Part shown: positions 8,380 through 16,667 of the stretch, piece after piece
Numbering within the stretch: the stretch's first letter is position 1
Layout of the letters: every line of letters starts with the position of its first letter
Source of the DNA: Lentisphaerota bacterium
GTDB lineage: Bacteria; Verrucomicrobiota; Lentisphaeria; Victivallales; Victivallaceae
NCBI GenBank assembly: GCA_015061815.1
Contig: SUVW01000018.1
Location: 23,703 to 58,806 of the forward strand
Direction: 5' to 3'
DNA: 35,104 bases
Position numbers and translations under genes: made by a program
The notes under the pieces: model-generated
What the model saw: the letters and a program-made list of their open reading frames with translations, nothing else
Databases searched by the model: none
What the model was told of the DNA's origin: nothing

Positions 8380-8403
8380 TTAAGAGTTTTTGCGGACTTT
8401 TGA
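8380..8403 (-). repeat. 24-nt intergenic motif, copy 1 (before the pilT-like gene)
   Basis: Read on the minus strand it begins TCAAAAGTCC and ends AAAAACTCTTAA. It matches the copies at 12136-12159 and 22668-22691 in at least 20 of 24 positions. It ends 42 nt before the start codon at 8446. Not part of any coding sequence. Confidence 0.7.
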
Positions 8404-8410
8404 GGTTGCT

Positions 8411-8430
8411 TTGTAAAATTGAATTTTTGC
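8411..8430 (+). repeat. Short shared element, copy 1
   Basis: TTGTAAAATTG, a 2-nt gap, TTTTTGC. The same two blocks separated by 3 nt occur at 12091-12111. Both loci also carry the 24-nt motif, in a different order and orientation. Confidence 0.45.
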
Positions 8431-8445
8431 GAAAGGAATCGAAAT

Positions 8446-9924
8446 ATGACACCGGATGTGCCTTTGACTATTCAATGGTTCGTTTATGCGCTGACGGGAA
8501 ATGAGATATTGAGCGATGAAGATGCTCAGAATCTGTGGGAATCTCTGAACCGTACCGGGGATTTGGCTGATTTTGCCGGAAATGTGCTGGAGAGTCTTTG
8601 CATGGGGCTTCCGGTTGAAGAGCAGGAGGCGTGGGCAGGACAAATGCAGGCTCTGGTGGATTACGCCTGTCAGCAGGCGGAGTCCGGAGTCGCTCCTGAT
8701 GGAAGTGCAACCGGAGAGGGGGAGGGCGGAGATGCTGCTGAAGTCCAATTTGCCGCTGTTGAAGGATACGGAGATTTGCCCGGTTTGAGCGATGTGATGA
8801 GTTTGAGTGATGAAGAGGTCAGGGAACGGATGATCACACTTCTCACCAGTTTGCGTGCTCTGGGGTGCAGTGACTTGCATATTTCGGCCGGGTCTCCGGC
8901 ATTTGTCCGCCGTCTGCTGCAGATCGAGAGGATCGATTCTTATGTGTTGACACCGGAAGATGCTCAACGGTTGAATTTTTCTTTGCTTTCAGATGAGCAG
9001 ATCGCCAACTTCAAAGAGGAACAGGATGTGAGTCTGGCTTTGGAAGTCGGTTACGACCGCTTTCGTGTCTGTCTGATGGAACAGAAAGACGGTGTGGCCG
9101 GCAGTTACCGTCTGGTGCCTGACCAGATCAAAACTTTGGAAGAACTCGGATTTTTACCGAAAGATGCTGCCAATATCCGGCGGCTGCTGGATTATCACAA
9201 TGGATTGATTCTGGTCACCGGACCTATCGGATGCGGTAAAACCACAACGCTTGCATCCATGATCAATACGATCAATGAAAAACGGCAGGATCATATCATT
9301 TCTGTGGAAGATCCGATCGAAATTTTGCAGATGTCGTACAACTGTCAGGTTTCGCAGCGCGAAGTCGGCAGACATACCAACAGTTACCGCAGTGCGCTGA
9401 AAGCATCTTTGCGTGAAGACCCGGATATCATCGTCATCGGTGAGATGCATGACCTGGAAACGATCGAAAATGCTATCACAGCTTCAGAAACCGGCCACCT
9501 TGTCATCGGTACTTTGCACACCGGAAATGCGGCCAATACATTGAACCGTTTGCTGGATGTGTTCCCACCGGCGCAGCAGCCGCAGATCCGGGCAATGACA
9601 GCCGGCAGTATGCGCGGGGTGATATGTCAGAAGCTGGTTCCGGATGGTTTCGGCGGTTTGACATTGGTATATGAATTGATGCTCAATACAATGGCTGTCG
9701 CCAATATTATCAGTGAAGGTAAGACTTTCCGTCTGCAGTCGACAATGGCGACTGCTTCCAAGCAGGGAATGTGTACTTTTGATCAGTGTATGTACGAAAA
9801 GTATGCCATGAATCTTATGACCAGGGAGGCCGTATTGGCGGAAATGAAGGATCAGACTGTTATTGCCCAGGTCAATTCATTGTGGGCACAGCGTGAAGCG
9901 CAGGCGGCGCGGGCAAATAAATAA
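8446..9924 (+). CDS. PilT/PilU-family type IV pilus ATPase with N-terminal extension and altered Walker A
   Basis: Hexameric secretion-type ATPase of the PilT (GspE/PilB) superfamily, expected to drive pilus retraction at the inner membrane. 492 residues from ATG 8446 (AAAGGA upstream). Residues 1-125 are an extra acidic, partly low-complexity region; the PilT N-domain starts near SDLHIS (142-147). Motifs: Walker A GPIGCGKTT (259-267; classic form GPTGSGKST), Asp box ISVEDPIEI, Walker B DIIVIGEMHD (327-336; His where PilT has Arg), His box GTLHTGN and FPPAQQPQIR. The deviations suggest a PilU-like accessory motor rather than the main PilT. A canonical paralogue follows 21 nt downstream. Confidence 0.85.
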   Translation: MTPDVPLTIQWFVYALTGNEILSDEDAQNLWESLNRTGDLADFAGNVLESLCMGLPVEEQEAWAGQMQALVDYACQQAESGVAPDGSATGEGEGGDAAEVQFAAVEGYGDLPGLSDVMSLSDEEVRERMITLLTSLRALGCSDLHISAGSPAFVRRLLQIERIDSYVLTPEDAQRLNFSLLSDEQIANFKEEQDVSLALEVGYDRFRVCLMEQKDGVAGSYRLVPDQIKTLEELGFLPKDAANIRRLLDYHNGLILVTGPIGCGKTTTLASMINTINEKRQDHIISVEDPIEILQMSYNCQVSQREVGRHTNSYRSALKASLREDPDIIVIGEMHDLETIENAITASETGHLVIGTLHTGNAANTLNRLLDVFPPAQQPQIRAMTAGSMRGVICQKLVPDGFGGLTLVYELMLNTMAVANIISEGKTFRLQSTMATASKQGMCTFDQCMYEKYAMNLMTREAVLAEMKDQTVIAQVNSLWAQREAQAARANK

Positions 9925-9945
9925 TTTTCCGGGAGGATCATCATA

Positions 9946-11073
9946 ATGAAAAGAGAAGAACCGATCATCAATGGTTATTTGCGGCAGATGCTGGCCAACG
10001 GCGGGTCAGATTTGCACTTGTCAATAAATTTTCCGGCGAAGGCCCGTTTTCACGGTAATATCCAACCGCTGGATGATCAAATATTGACGGCGGAGTACAT
10101 GGCGGAGTTGATGGAAGAGATCTGTCTGCCGAAAAAACGCTGGGAAATCTTTATGAAAAATCATGACCTTGACTTCGCTCATGAAATTCCCGGACTTGCC
10201 CGTTTCCGCTGTAACTTTTTTTACAACTATCACGGCATGGCGTGTGTTTTGCGTCAGATCCCGAGCAAGATCCTGACTCTGGAAGAATTGCATTTGCCGG
10301 AGGTTTTGAAGGAAATATGCTCTTATAAATCCGGATTGGTTCTGGTCACCGGGCCGACCGGAAGCGGTAAGTCTACTACTCTGGCTGCGATGATTGATTA
10401 CATAAATACTTATACCAGCAAACATATCATCACCATTGAAGACCCTATTGAATTCGTTCATCAAAACAAAAATTGTACAATAGTCCACCGGGAAATCGGA
10501 ATACACAGTCACTCTTTCCCGGAAGCGTTGCGTGGCGTGATGCGTTCTGACCCGGATATTGTGCTTATCGGTGAGATGCGCGATAACGAAACGATGCGTT
10601 TGGGATTGACTTGTGCCTCAATGGGAATGTTGGTGTTTGCCACATTGCACACCAATAATGCACCGCAGACTATCGACCGTATTATTGACGCATTCCCATC
10701 GGATGAGCAGGCCCAGATACGTACCATGCTTGCCGAATGTCTGCAGGCAGTGGTTTCCCAGCTGCTTTGCCGTAAACTTGGCGGCGGACGCGTGGCTGTA
10801 CATGAAGTGCTGTTGTACACTGATGGTTTGCCCAATACTATCCGCGAAGGTCAGATATCCAATATCCGGACTATTATTGATGCCGGTGTCGGCCGGGGTA
10901 TGATGGCGATGGATAATTCGATCCAGAGAGAATTTGATGCAGGGAATATCACTGCAGAAGAGGCTTATATGAAAGCCAGTGATAAAGGCCGTTTCCTCCC
11001 GCTTTTGAAAGCGGAGAAAAAACGTCAGGAAGAAGAAGCTGCAGCAGCGGCCGAGGCCGCCGGACAACAGTAA
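9946..11073 (+). CDS. pilT: Type IV pilus retraction ATPase PilT
   Basis: Cytoplasmic hexameric ATPase that powers pilus retraction and twitching. 375 residues from ATG 9946, preceded by GGGAGG. All PilT motifs are canonical: GSDLHLS (20-26), Walker A GPTGSGKST (136-144), Asp box TIEDPIEF, Walker B DIVLIGEMRD (204-213), His box ATLHTNNA (232-239) and FPSDEQAQIR. The C-terminus ends in a Glu/Ala-rich tail (EEEAAAAAEAA). Compared with the preceding paralogue it lacks the long N-terminal extension, so the pair looks like PilT plus an accessory motor. It runs directly into the signal peptidase gene. No other pilus genes are in the window. Confidence 0.9.
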   Translation: MKREEPIINGYLRQMLANGGSDLHLSINFPAKARFHGNIQPLDDQILTAEYMAELMEEICLPKKRWEIFMKNHDLDFAHEIPGLARFRCNFFYNYHGMACVLRQIPSKILTLEELHLPEVLKEICSYKSGLVLVTGPTGSGKSTTLAAMIDYINTYTSKHIITIEDPIEFVHQNKNCTIVHREIGIHSHSFPEALRGVMRSDPDIVLIGEMRDNETMRLGLTCASMGMLVFATLHTNNAPQTIDRIIDAFPSDEQAQIRTMLAECLQAVVSQLLCRKLGGGRVAVHEVLLYTDGLPNTIREGQISNIRTIIDAGVGRGMMAMDNSIQREFDAGNITAEEAYMKASDKGRFLPLLKAEKKRQEEEAAAAAEAAGQQ

Positions 11074-11592
11074 GTGACAAAACAGATGAATATAAGAGAT
11101 CGATTCTTCCGGCAGATAAAAAAGTTCTTTTTTCCGGAATTGAACCGCCGTTTTTATATCCGTCTGTTGATAATTATTGCGGCATCACTGTTATTTTTTT
11201 CGGCTTTCAAACCGTGTTTCGTTTCCGGAAGCAGTATGGAACCGACATACCATGACCGTTCATTCATTCTGGCCTGCCGCTGGTATTATCTGTTCCGCCC
11301 GCTGCAAAGGGGAGATGTGGTGACGATAGCTTATTTCGGCAGAACTGATCTTTTAAAACGGGTCGTGGCTCTCGCCGGGGACAAGGTGGAGTTCTGTAAC
11401 GGTAAATTGCTGATAAATGACGTGATACAGGAAGAAGGGTATGTGAAATATCCATGTTCGTGGACGACCGGACCTTTGATCATCCGTCCCGGCTGCTGTT
11501 TTGTTGTCGGCGATAACCGGGATCAGCGGCCGGAAGAACACAAATTCGGAGAAGTGGAGATCAAACGTATCAATGGAGGAGTATGGCTGTGA
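11074..11592 (+). CDS. lepB: Signal peptidase I
   Basis: Membrane-bound Ser/Lys protease that removes signal peptides from exported proteins. About 172 residues with one N-terminal transmembrane segment (LLIIIAASLLFFSAF). Family boxes: SGSSMEPT with catalytic Ser54, LLKRVVALAGDKVE with general-base Lys95, and VGDNRD near the C-terminus. The final box lacks the usual NSxDSR run and reads RPEEHKFGEV. The start is uncertain: GTG 11074 abuts the pilT stop (translational coupling), while ATG 11086 is in frame 12 nt later. Short for the family, closer to compact Gram-positive-like enzymes. Co-transcribed with pilT. Confidence 0.88.
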   Translation: MTKQMNIRDRFFRQIKKFFFPELNRRFYIRLLIIIAASLLFFSAFKPCFVSGSSMEPTYHDRSFILACRWYYLFRPLQRGDVVTIAYFGRTDLLKRVVALAGDKVEFCNGKLLINDVIQEEGYVKYPCSWTTGPLIIRPGCCFVVGDNRDQRPEEHKFGEVEIKRINGGVWL

Positions 11593-12089
11593 AAAAATGG
11601 ATGATCCTGCCGGGGGTGCTTGCCCTGTTGCTTGCGGCGCTTGCCGTCTGGTATTTTATGGCGACCAAAGATAAACGCGAGGTGAAAAAGCTGGTCGAAA
11701 ATGTTTCTTCTCTGGTCAGCAAAAAATCCGGAGATGTGCCGCATGCCGGAGTATTCAAGTTTACGAAAGTTGATGACTTTTTTTGTCCGGCAGTAAAGTT
11801 GCGGGTTGTGCAGCCGGATATTTCCGCAAATTGGTCAAGGGATGAGTTGAAAACCAATGTGGCTTTGATGCAGCGGATGATCGATGAATTGTCTGTAAAT
11901 GTGACAGATATAAAAGTGGAATTGTCCGATGGATTGGCAATTTTTGATTTTGATGCCAGAATTTCCGGTGCAGCCAAAAAAGGAAGAAATGATTTTGCCG
12001 ATGTTTACCGGTGCAGCGGGAGCGCGGAAAAAAGCGAAGGCAAATGGAAAATTTCTTCATTGACGGCTGAACCGATTGTGAAAAAATAA
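11583..12089 (+). CDS. Hypothetical membrane-anchored protein
   Basis: 168 residues, ATG 11583 overlapping the lepB stop by 10 nt with GGAGG directly upstream, so expression is coupled. One N-terminal transmembrane helix (ILPGVLALLLAALAVWYFM) is followed by a soluble, presumably periplasmic domain with a helical start (EVKKLVENVSSLV) and alternating strands. The last strand, KSEGKWKISSLTAEPI, resembles the closing strand of NTF2/SnoaL-like folds. I recognise no specific family. Last gene of the pilT-lepB group. Confidence 0.75.
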   Translation: MAVKKWMILPGVLALLLAALAVWYFMATKDKREVKKLVENVSSLVSKKSGDVPHAGVFKFTKVDDFFCPAVKLRVVQPDISANWSRDELKTNVALMQRMIDELSVNVTDIKVELSDGLAIFDFDARISGAAKKGRNDFADVYRCSGSAEKSEGKWKISSLTAEPIVKK

Positions 12090-12090
12090 C

Positions 12091-12111
12091 TTGTAAAATT
12101 GTCGTTTTTGC
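12091..12111 (+). repeat. Short shared element, copy 2
   Basis: TTGTAAAATTG, a 3-nt gap, TTTTTGC. It matches 8411-8430 apart from the gap. Here it overlaps the predicted promoter. Confidence 0.45.
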
Positions 12112-12119
12112 AATATATT
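12091..12119 (+). promoter_or_regulatory. Putative promoter of the first ABC importer cassette
   Basis: TTGTAA (12091-12096), 17-bp spacer, TATATT (12114-12119), with a predicted start near 12126. The 24-nt repeated motif then falls at about +10 to +33 of the leader. Element 12091-12111, shared with 8411-8430, covers the -35 box and most of the spacer. Confidence 0.5.
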
Positions 12120-12135
12120 ATAAGGATGGACAATT

Positions 12136-12159
12136 TCAAAAGTCCTCAAAAACTCTTGA
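12136..12159 (+). repeat. 24-nt intergenic motif, copy 2 (before the ABC importer)
   Basis: Begins TCAAAAGTCC, then TC, then AAAAACTCTTGA. It ends 43 nt before the TTG start at 12203. Relative to its downstream gene it is inverted compared with copies 1 and 3, but the sequence is itself an imperfect dyad (TCAAAAGT against ACTCTTGA, 7 of 8 pairs). Confidence 0.7.
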
Positions 12160-12202
12160 GATTACTTCAAAATTCACAAACTATAAAAATCAGGGGGCTG
12201 TT

Positions 12203-13681
12203 TTGAAACAGACAGTATTTTTGTTTATCTTGATGTTACTTCTGTTTGGCGGAGCAGGGGCAGCGGCAGACAGCAGAACTTTTACCGTTGGTTTTGATGC
12301 CAATTTTCCGCCTTACGGTTATGTCGAAAAGGGGGAGTATCGCGGATTTGATCTGGATTTGGCCCGGGAAGTCGCCCGGCGGCGCGGCTGGAAGATCGTA
12401 TTGAAACCGATCAACTGGGAGGCCAAAGACAGCGAACTCAAAAGCGGAATGATCGACTGTATCTGGAATGGATTCACTATAAATGGCCGTGAACACTCAT
12501 ACACCTGGAGCGATCCTTATGTGGTTAACGAGCAGGTGGTTATGGTGAAAAAAGATTCTCCGGTGGTCAAGCTGACAGATCTGAAGGGCAGAAAGGTTGC
12601 GGTACAGACAGATACTCCGGTGATGAAAGCATTGCAGCCCGGTGGCGAAAGATATCAGGATTTGGGAAAAAAATTAAAAGAACTGGTCATTGCACCCGAC
12701 TACAATAATGCGGTCATGATGCTTGAATCCGGCAGTGTGGATGCCGTCGCAATGGATGTCGGTGTTGCCAAAACCAAATTGTCCGGCGGCTTCCGGCTGC
12801 TGGATGAGATCGTGATGAAAGAAAATTACGGTATCGGATTCCGTAAAGGTGATATCCGGTTGCGGGATGAAGTTCAGAATACCTTGCTGGAAATGGTTGC
12901 CGATGGCAGTGCAGCAAAAATATCAGCACTCTATTTTGAGGGAAAAAATGTAGTGGCCATCGGTCAGATACAGGCAATTGATGAATCCGGAAAAAACAGT
13001 GAAAGCAACAAAGATGAGTTGATCCATACTGTTTGTGAATTGGGCAAGGGGTTGTTGGTTTCCATGCTTATATTCGCATTGACGCTGGTTTTTGCTCTGC
13101 CGTTGGGGTTGGTGATCGCTGCCGGCAGAATGTCGCGTAATTTTGTATTGCGCAGCTTTTTTAAAATATTTATTTCGGTCATGCGCGGAACTCCTTTGAT
13201 GCTGCAGTTGCTGATTTGGTTTTTCGGGCCGTACTATCTTTTCGGTATCCAGCTGTCAAAACTTTCTTTTTGCGGAATAGATTACCGGTTTATTGCGGTC
13301 ATTATCGGTTTTTCACTGAATTATGCGGCATATTTTGCGGAAATTTACCGGGCCGGTATCGGGTCAATACCTGCCGGACAGTATGAAGCGGCGACAGTGT
13401 TGGGATATTCCGGATGGCAGACATTCCGCCGCATCATCTTTCCGCAGGTGATCAAAAGAATACTGCCGCCGGTGACGAATGAAGTTATTACCTTGGTCAA
13501 AGATACATCACTGGCATTTTCTCTGGCGGTTTTGGAGATGTTTACGATAGCCAAACAGATCGCCAGTGCGACATCTTCCATGATGCCTTTCGTGGTGGCA
13601 GGCGTTTTCTATTATGTATTCAACTTTCTGGTGGCTTCAGCAATGGCGGCTCTGGAGAAAAAATTGAACTACTACCGGTGA
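12203..13681 (+). CDS. Amino-acid ABC transporter, fused substrate-binding and permease protein (cassette 1)
   Basis: Imports a polar amino acid or similar solute. 492 residues in one chain: signal peptide (1-22), periplasmic binding domain of the glutamine/histidine type (FTVGFDANFPPYGY near 27-40 to about 255), then a HisM/GlnP-type permease domain with five or so helices and the EAA loop beginning EAATVLGYSG (about 395), which docks on the ATPase. The TTG start at 12203 is chosen because GGGGGCTG lies just upstream and Lys follows, giving a normal signal peptide. Its ATPase starts 4 nt after the stop. Fusions of this kind are known in Gram-positive and some Gram-negative bacteria. Confidence 0.9.
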   Translation: MKQTVFLFILMLLLFGGAGAAADSRTFTVGFDANFPPYGYVEKGEYRGFDLDLAREVARRRGWKIVLKPINWEAKDSELKSGMIDCIWNGFTINGREHSYTWSDPYVVNEQVVMVKKDSPVVKLTDLKGRKVAVQTDTPVMKALQPGGERYQDLGKKLKELVIAPDYNNAVMMLESGSVDAVAMDVGVAKTKLSGGFRLLDEIVMKENYGIGFRKGDIRLRDEVQNTLLEMVADGSAAKISALYFEGKNVVAIGQIQAIDESGKNSESNKDELIHTVCELGKGLLVSMLIFALTLVFALPLGLVIAAGRMSRNFVLRSFFKIFISVMRGTPLMLQLLIWFFGPYYLFGIQLSKLSFCGIDYRFIAVIIGFSLNYAAYFAEIYRAGIGSIPAGQYEAATVLGYSGWQTFRRIIFPQVIKRILPPVTNEVITLVKDTSLAFSLAVLEMFTIAKQIASATSSMMPFVVAGVFYYVFNFLVASAMAALEKKLNYYR

Positions 13682-13685
13682 GAAA

Positions 13686-14462
13686 ATGAGTGATTTGCAA
13701 AAAAATAATTCTGTGTCAGTGCTTGAAGTTTCCAATTTGAATAAAAAATTTGACCGGCTGCAGGTGCTTGAAAACATTTCGTTCAACGTCAAAAAAGGGG
13801 AAGTCGTTGCGATTATCGGTCCATCCGGTTCCGGAAAAACAACTTTGCTCCGTTGTGCGGCAATGTTGGAAAAGGCTGATGGCGGCACTCTTTCTGTCGG
13901 TGGTGTGCCGGTCATGACGGATGGGGAATATGCCGGGAAAACAGTGTTGAAAGCCGGACGTCGCAAATGCGGGATGGTTTTTCAGGCATTCAATCTTTTT
14001 CCGCACATGTCGGTTTTGGAAAATATTACCGATGCCCCTGTTCACGTTGCCGGTGTGCCGAAGAGCGAAGCTGTCAGAGAGGCAAATAAACTTTTGTCGG
14101 ATATGGGATTGCTGGAACACGCTTCGTCATACCCCTGTGAATTATCCGGCGGTCAGCAACAGCGGGTGGCGATTGCCCGGGCTTTGGCGCTGCATCCGGA
14201 AATACTGTTCTTTGATGAGCCGACATCGGCACTTGATCCGGAACTGACCAAAGAAGTGCTGCACGTTATCAGAGCGTTGGCTGAAGAAGATATGACGATG
14301 GTGATTGTTACTCATGAGATGGATTTCGCAGAAATGGTGGCAGACCGGATCATTTTTGTTGCAGACGGTAAAGTTGTTGAAGAAGGTGCCGCCGGAGATT
14401 TAATAAATAATCCGGTCAATGAAAGAACAAAGGCATTTATTGCCGGTTTGAAAGGTGAATAA
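13686..14462 (+). CDS. Amino-acid ABC transporter ATP-binding protein (cassette 1)
   Basis: Cytoplasmic ATPase of the GlnQ/HisP class that energises the preceding fused binding-permease protein. 258 residues with Walker A GPSGSGKT (45-52), Q-loop MVFQAFNLFPHMSVLENIT, signature LSGGQQQ (153-159), Walker B ILFFDEP (173-179), D-loop SALDPE and switch histidine VTHEM. The FNLFPHMSVLENI stretch is typical of polar amino-acid uptake ATPases. It lies between the two fusion proteins, 4 nt after one and 6 nt before the other, so all four genes are one transcription unit. Confidence 0.92.
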   Translation: MSDLQKNNSVSVLEVSNLNKKFDRLQVLENISFNVKKGEVVAIIGPSGSGKTTLLRCAAMLEKADGGTLSVGGVPVMTDGEYAGKTVLKAGRRKCGMVFQAFNLFPHMSVLENITDAPVHVAGVPKSEAVREANKLLSDMGLLEHASSYPCELSGGQQQRVAIARALALHPEILFFDEPTSALDPELTKEVLHVIRALAEEDMTMVIVTHEMDFAEMVADRIIFVADGKVVEEGAAGDLINNPVNERTKAFIAGLKGE

Positions 14463-14468
14463 GTAGTT

Positions 14469-15917
14469 ATGCGTAAGATACTTCAGATCATATTTTTTGC
14501 GTTTTTAAGTTTTTTTTACGTGTTTGCCGCAGATGGTGCCGGGGAGTTACGGATGGTTACGGCGGCAAATTTTCCGCCTTATGAATTTTACAGCGGAAAG
14601 GAGATTGTCGGAATAGATGCCGATATCATGCGTGAGATCGCTGCGCGCAACGGCTTGAAGCTGATTATTGAGGATATGAAGTTTGATTCAATAATCGCAG
14701 CAGTTCAATCCGGAAAAGGCGATGTGGCCGCTTCGGCAATAACTGTTACTCCGGACCGTCGGCAGATGGTTGATTTTACCGTCGCTTATGTCAGTGCAAG
14801 GCAGATGATCATTGTCCCGGTTGATTCTCTGATAAAAAACGGCAAGGATCTGAAAGGCAAGCGTATCGGTGTACAGCATGGGACGACCGGTGATACTTAT
14901 GTGACTGAAAATTTCCATGATCCCCAGAGATTTGATGACGGAAGTATGGCTGTCGCGGCATTACTTCGGGGAAAATTGGATGCGGTGGTGTTGGATAACG
15001 AACCGGCAATGGTGCATTCCGCTGGCAATCCGGAATTGAAAATGCTGGAAGAACCGCTGACCTTTGAGGAGTATGCGTTCGCGATTGCTAAAAACCGTGA
15101 GCCGCTGCTTAAAATGCTGAATGATTCTCTGAATGAGATGATGCAGGATGGGACGATCAATGAAATCCGGAAGAAATACGCTGAAAAAATTGAAGAAACT
15201 GTTGCAGAAACCGCAGCTGAAAATTCCGGGGACGGCGGTTGGAAGAGTGAATGGCATACCAATTTTATAAAAAATGATCGTTGGCGTTATTTGTGGGATG
15301 GTTTTCTGGTTACGATGCAGGTGTCAGTCGCAGCGGTGATTCTGGGTGTGGCGATCGGATTTTTCGTGGCTATAATCCGCAGTACAGCTGATTTGAATGG
15401 AAATTGGAAAATCGCCGATTATTTTTGCCGCGTGTATTTAACTGTTATTCGCGGCACCCCGGTGGTGCTGCAGTTGTTGATCATTTATTTTGTGGTTTTC
15501 GGAGCAGTTGATGTCAGCAAGGTTTTAGTCGCGATCATTGCTTTCGGGATCAATTCAGGAGCTTATGTGGCAGAAATCATCCGTTCCGGCATAATGTCGA
15601 TAGATCGGGGACAGATGGAAGCCGGACGCAGTTTGGGGTTGTCATATTGCCGAACAATGATTCTGATAGTTTTGCCGCAGGCGTTGAAAAATGTTCTGCC
15701 GGCATTGGGTAATGAATTTATTGTATTGTTGAAAGAAACCAGTGTGTGCGGGTTTATCGCGCTGCAGGATCTGACTAAAGGGGGAGATGTTATCCGCAGT
15801 CAGACCTACAATGCGTTTTTGCCGTTGATCGTGGTTGCGATGGTATATTTACTGTTGGTGATAATTTTTTCCAAATTATTGGAAAAACTGGAAAAAAGGT
15901 TGAAAAGAAATGAGTGA
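14469..15917 (+). CDS. Amino-acid ABC transporter, fused substrate-binding and permease protein (cassette 2)
   Basis: Second binding-permease fusion, 482 residues. Signal peptide (1-21), type-3 solute-binding domain (LRMVTAANFPPYEFY to about 245, with the TPDRRQMVDFT strand-loop typical of amino-acid binding proteins), a linker rich in Glu/Ala, then a HisM/GlnP permease domain starting near WDGFLVTMQVSV. The EAA loop begins EAGRSLGLSYC (about 384). Same architecture as cassette 1 but clearly diverged, so the pair most likely has different substrate ranges. The ATPase that follows overlaps its last 8 nt. Confidence 0.9.
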   Translation: MRKILQIIFFAFLSFFYVFAADGAGELRMVTAANFPPYEFYSGKEIVGIDADIMREIAARNGLKLIIEDMKFDSIIAAVQSGKGDVAASAITVTPDRRQMVDFTVAYVSARQMIIVPVDSLIKNGKDLKGKRIGVQHGTTGDTYVTENFHDPQRFDDGSMAVAALLRGKLDAVVLDNEPAMVHSAGNPELKMLEEPLTFEEYAFAIAKNREPLLKMLNDSLNEMMQDGTINEIRKKYAEKIEETVAETAAENSGDGGWKSEWHTNFIKNDRWRYLWDGFLVTMQVSVAAVILGVAIGFFVAIIRSTADLNGNWKIADYFCRVYLTVIRGTPVVLQLLIIYFVVFGAVDVSKVLVAIIAFGINSGAYVAEIIRSGIMSIDRGQMEAGRSLGLSYCRTMILIVLPQALKNVLPALGNEFIVLLKETSVCGFIALQDLTKGGDVIRSQTYNAFLPLIVVAMVYLLLVIIFSKLLEKLEKRLKRNE

Positions 15918-16644
15918 CATGGTTATATTGGAGGCCAGAAATCTGGTCAAGGATTTTTCTGCACTGCGTGCGGTCAACGATGTGTCATTTGCTTTGAATA
16001 AGGGAGAAACCGTTTTTATAATCGGACCATCCGGATCGGGTAAAAGTACTTTTTTGCGTTGTCTGAATATGTTGGAAGTGCCCACTGCCGGAAAAATCCT
16101 GTTTCATGGCAAAGAGGTGAATCACTGCTCTAGAAATATTAATCCGTATCGTGCGAAAGTAGGAATGGTGTTTCAGCATTTTAATCTTTTTCCGCATCTT
16201 ACAGTATTGGAAAATATCACTCTGGCTCCGGTGGAAAGCGGTTTGCTGACCCGCAGTCAGGCCCGGGAAGAAGCGTATGGCTGGTTGAAGCGGATCGGTT
16301 TGGAGTCCAAGGCAGAAGCATATCCGATGCAATTATCCGGTGGGCAAAAACAGCGTATAGCTATTGTCCGTGCCTGTGCTATGCATCCTGAAGTACTGTT
16401 GTTTGATGAACCGACATCGGCATTGGACCCGGAAATGGTGGGGGAAGTTCAGCTATTGATGCGTGAATTGGCCGACGGAGGTATGACAATGGCGGTGGTA
16501 ACTCACGAAATCGGTTTCGCAACAGAAATCGCCGACCGGATGGTTTTTATGGATCACGGTCAAATAGTTGTATCCGGCACCCCCGAAGAGTTGATAAATT
16601 CTGATAATGTGCGGATAAAAGAGTTTTTTGATAAAGTCATCTGA
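15910..16644 (+). CDS. Amino-acid ABC transporter ATP-binding protein (cassette 2)
   Basis: GlnQ-type ATPase, 244 residues, partner of the second fusion protein, whose last 8 nt it overlaps. Walker A GPSGSGKS (39-46), Q-loop MVFQHFNLFPHLTVLENIT, signature LSGGQKQ (142-148), Walker B VLLFDEP (162-168), SALDPE and VTHEI. Slightly shorter than the cassette 1 ATPase because it lacks the insertion after the first strand pair. The two ATPases look like products of an old duplication of the whole cassette. Confidence 0.92.
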   Translation: MSDMVILEARNLVKDFSALRAVNDVSFALNKGETVFIIGPSGSGKSTFLRCLNMLEVPTAGKILFHGKEVNHCSRNINPYRAKVGMVFQHFNLFPHLTVLENITLAPVESGLLTRSQAREEAYGWLKRIGLESKAEAYPMQLSGGQKQRIAIVRACAMHPEVLLFDEPTSALDPEMVGEVQLLMRELADGGMTMAVVTHEIGFATEIADRMVFMDHGQIVVSGTPEELINSDNVRIKEFFDKVI

Positions 16645-16667
16645 TTGCAAAAGAAAGGAGAAAACTT

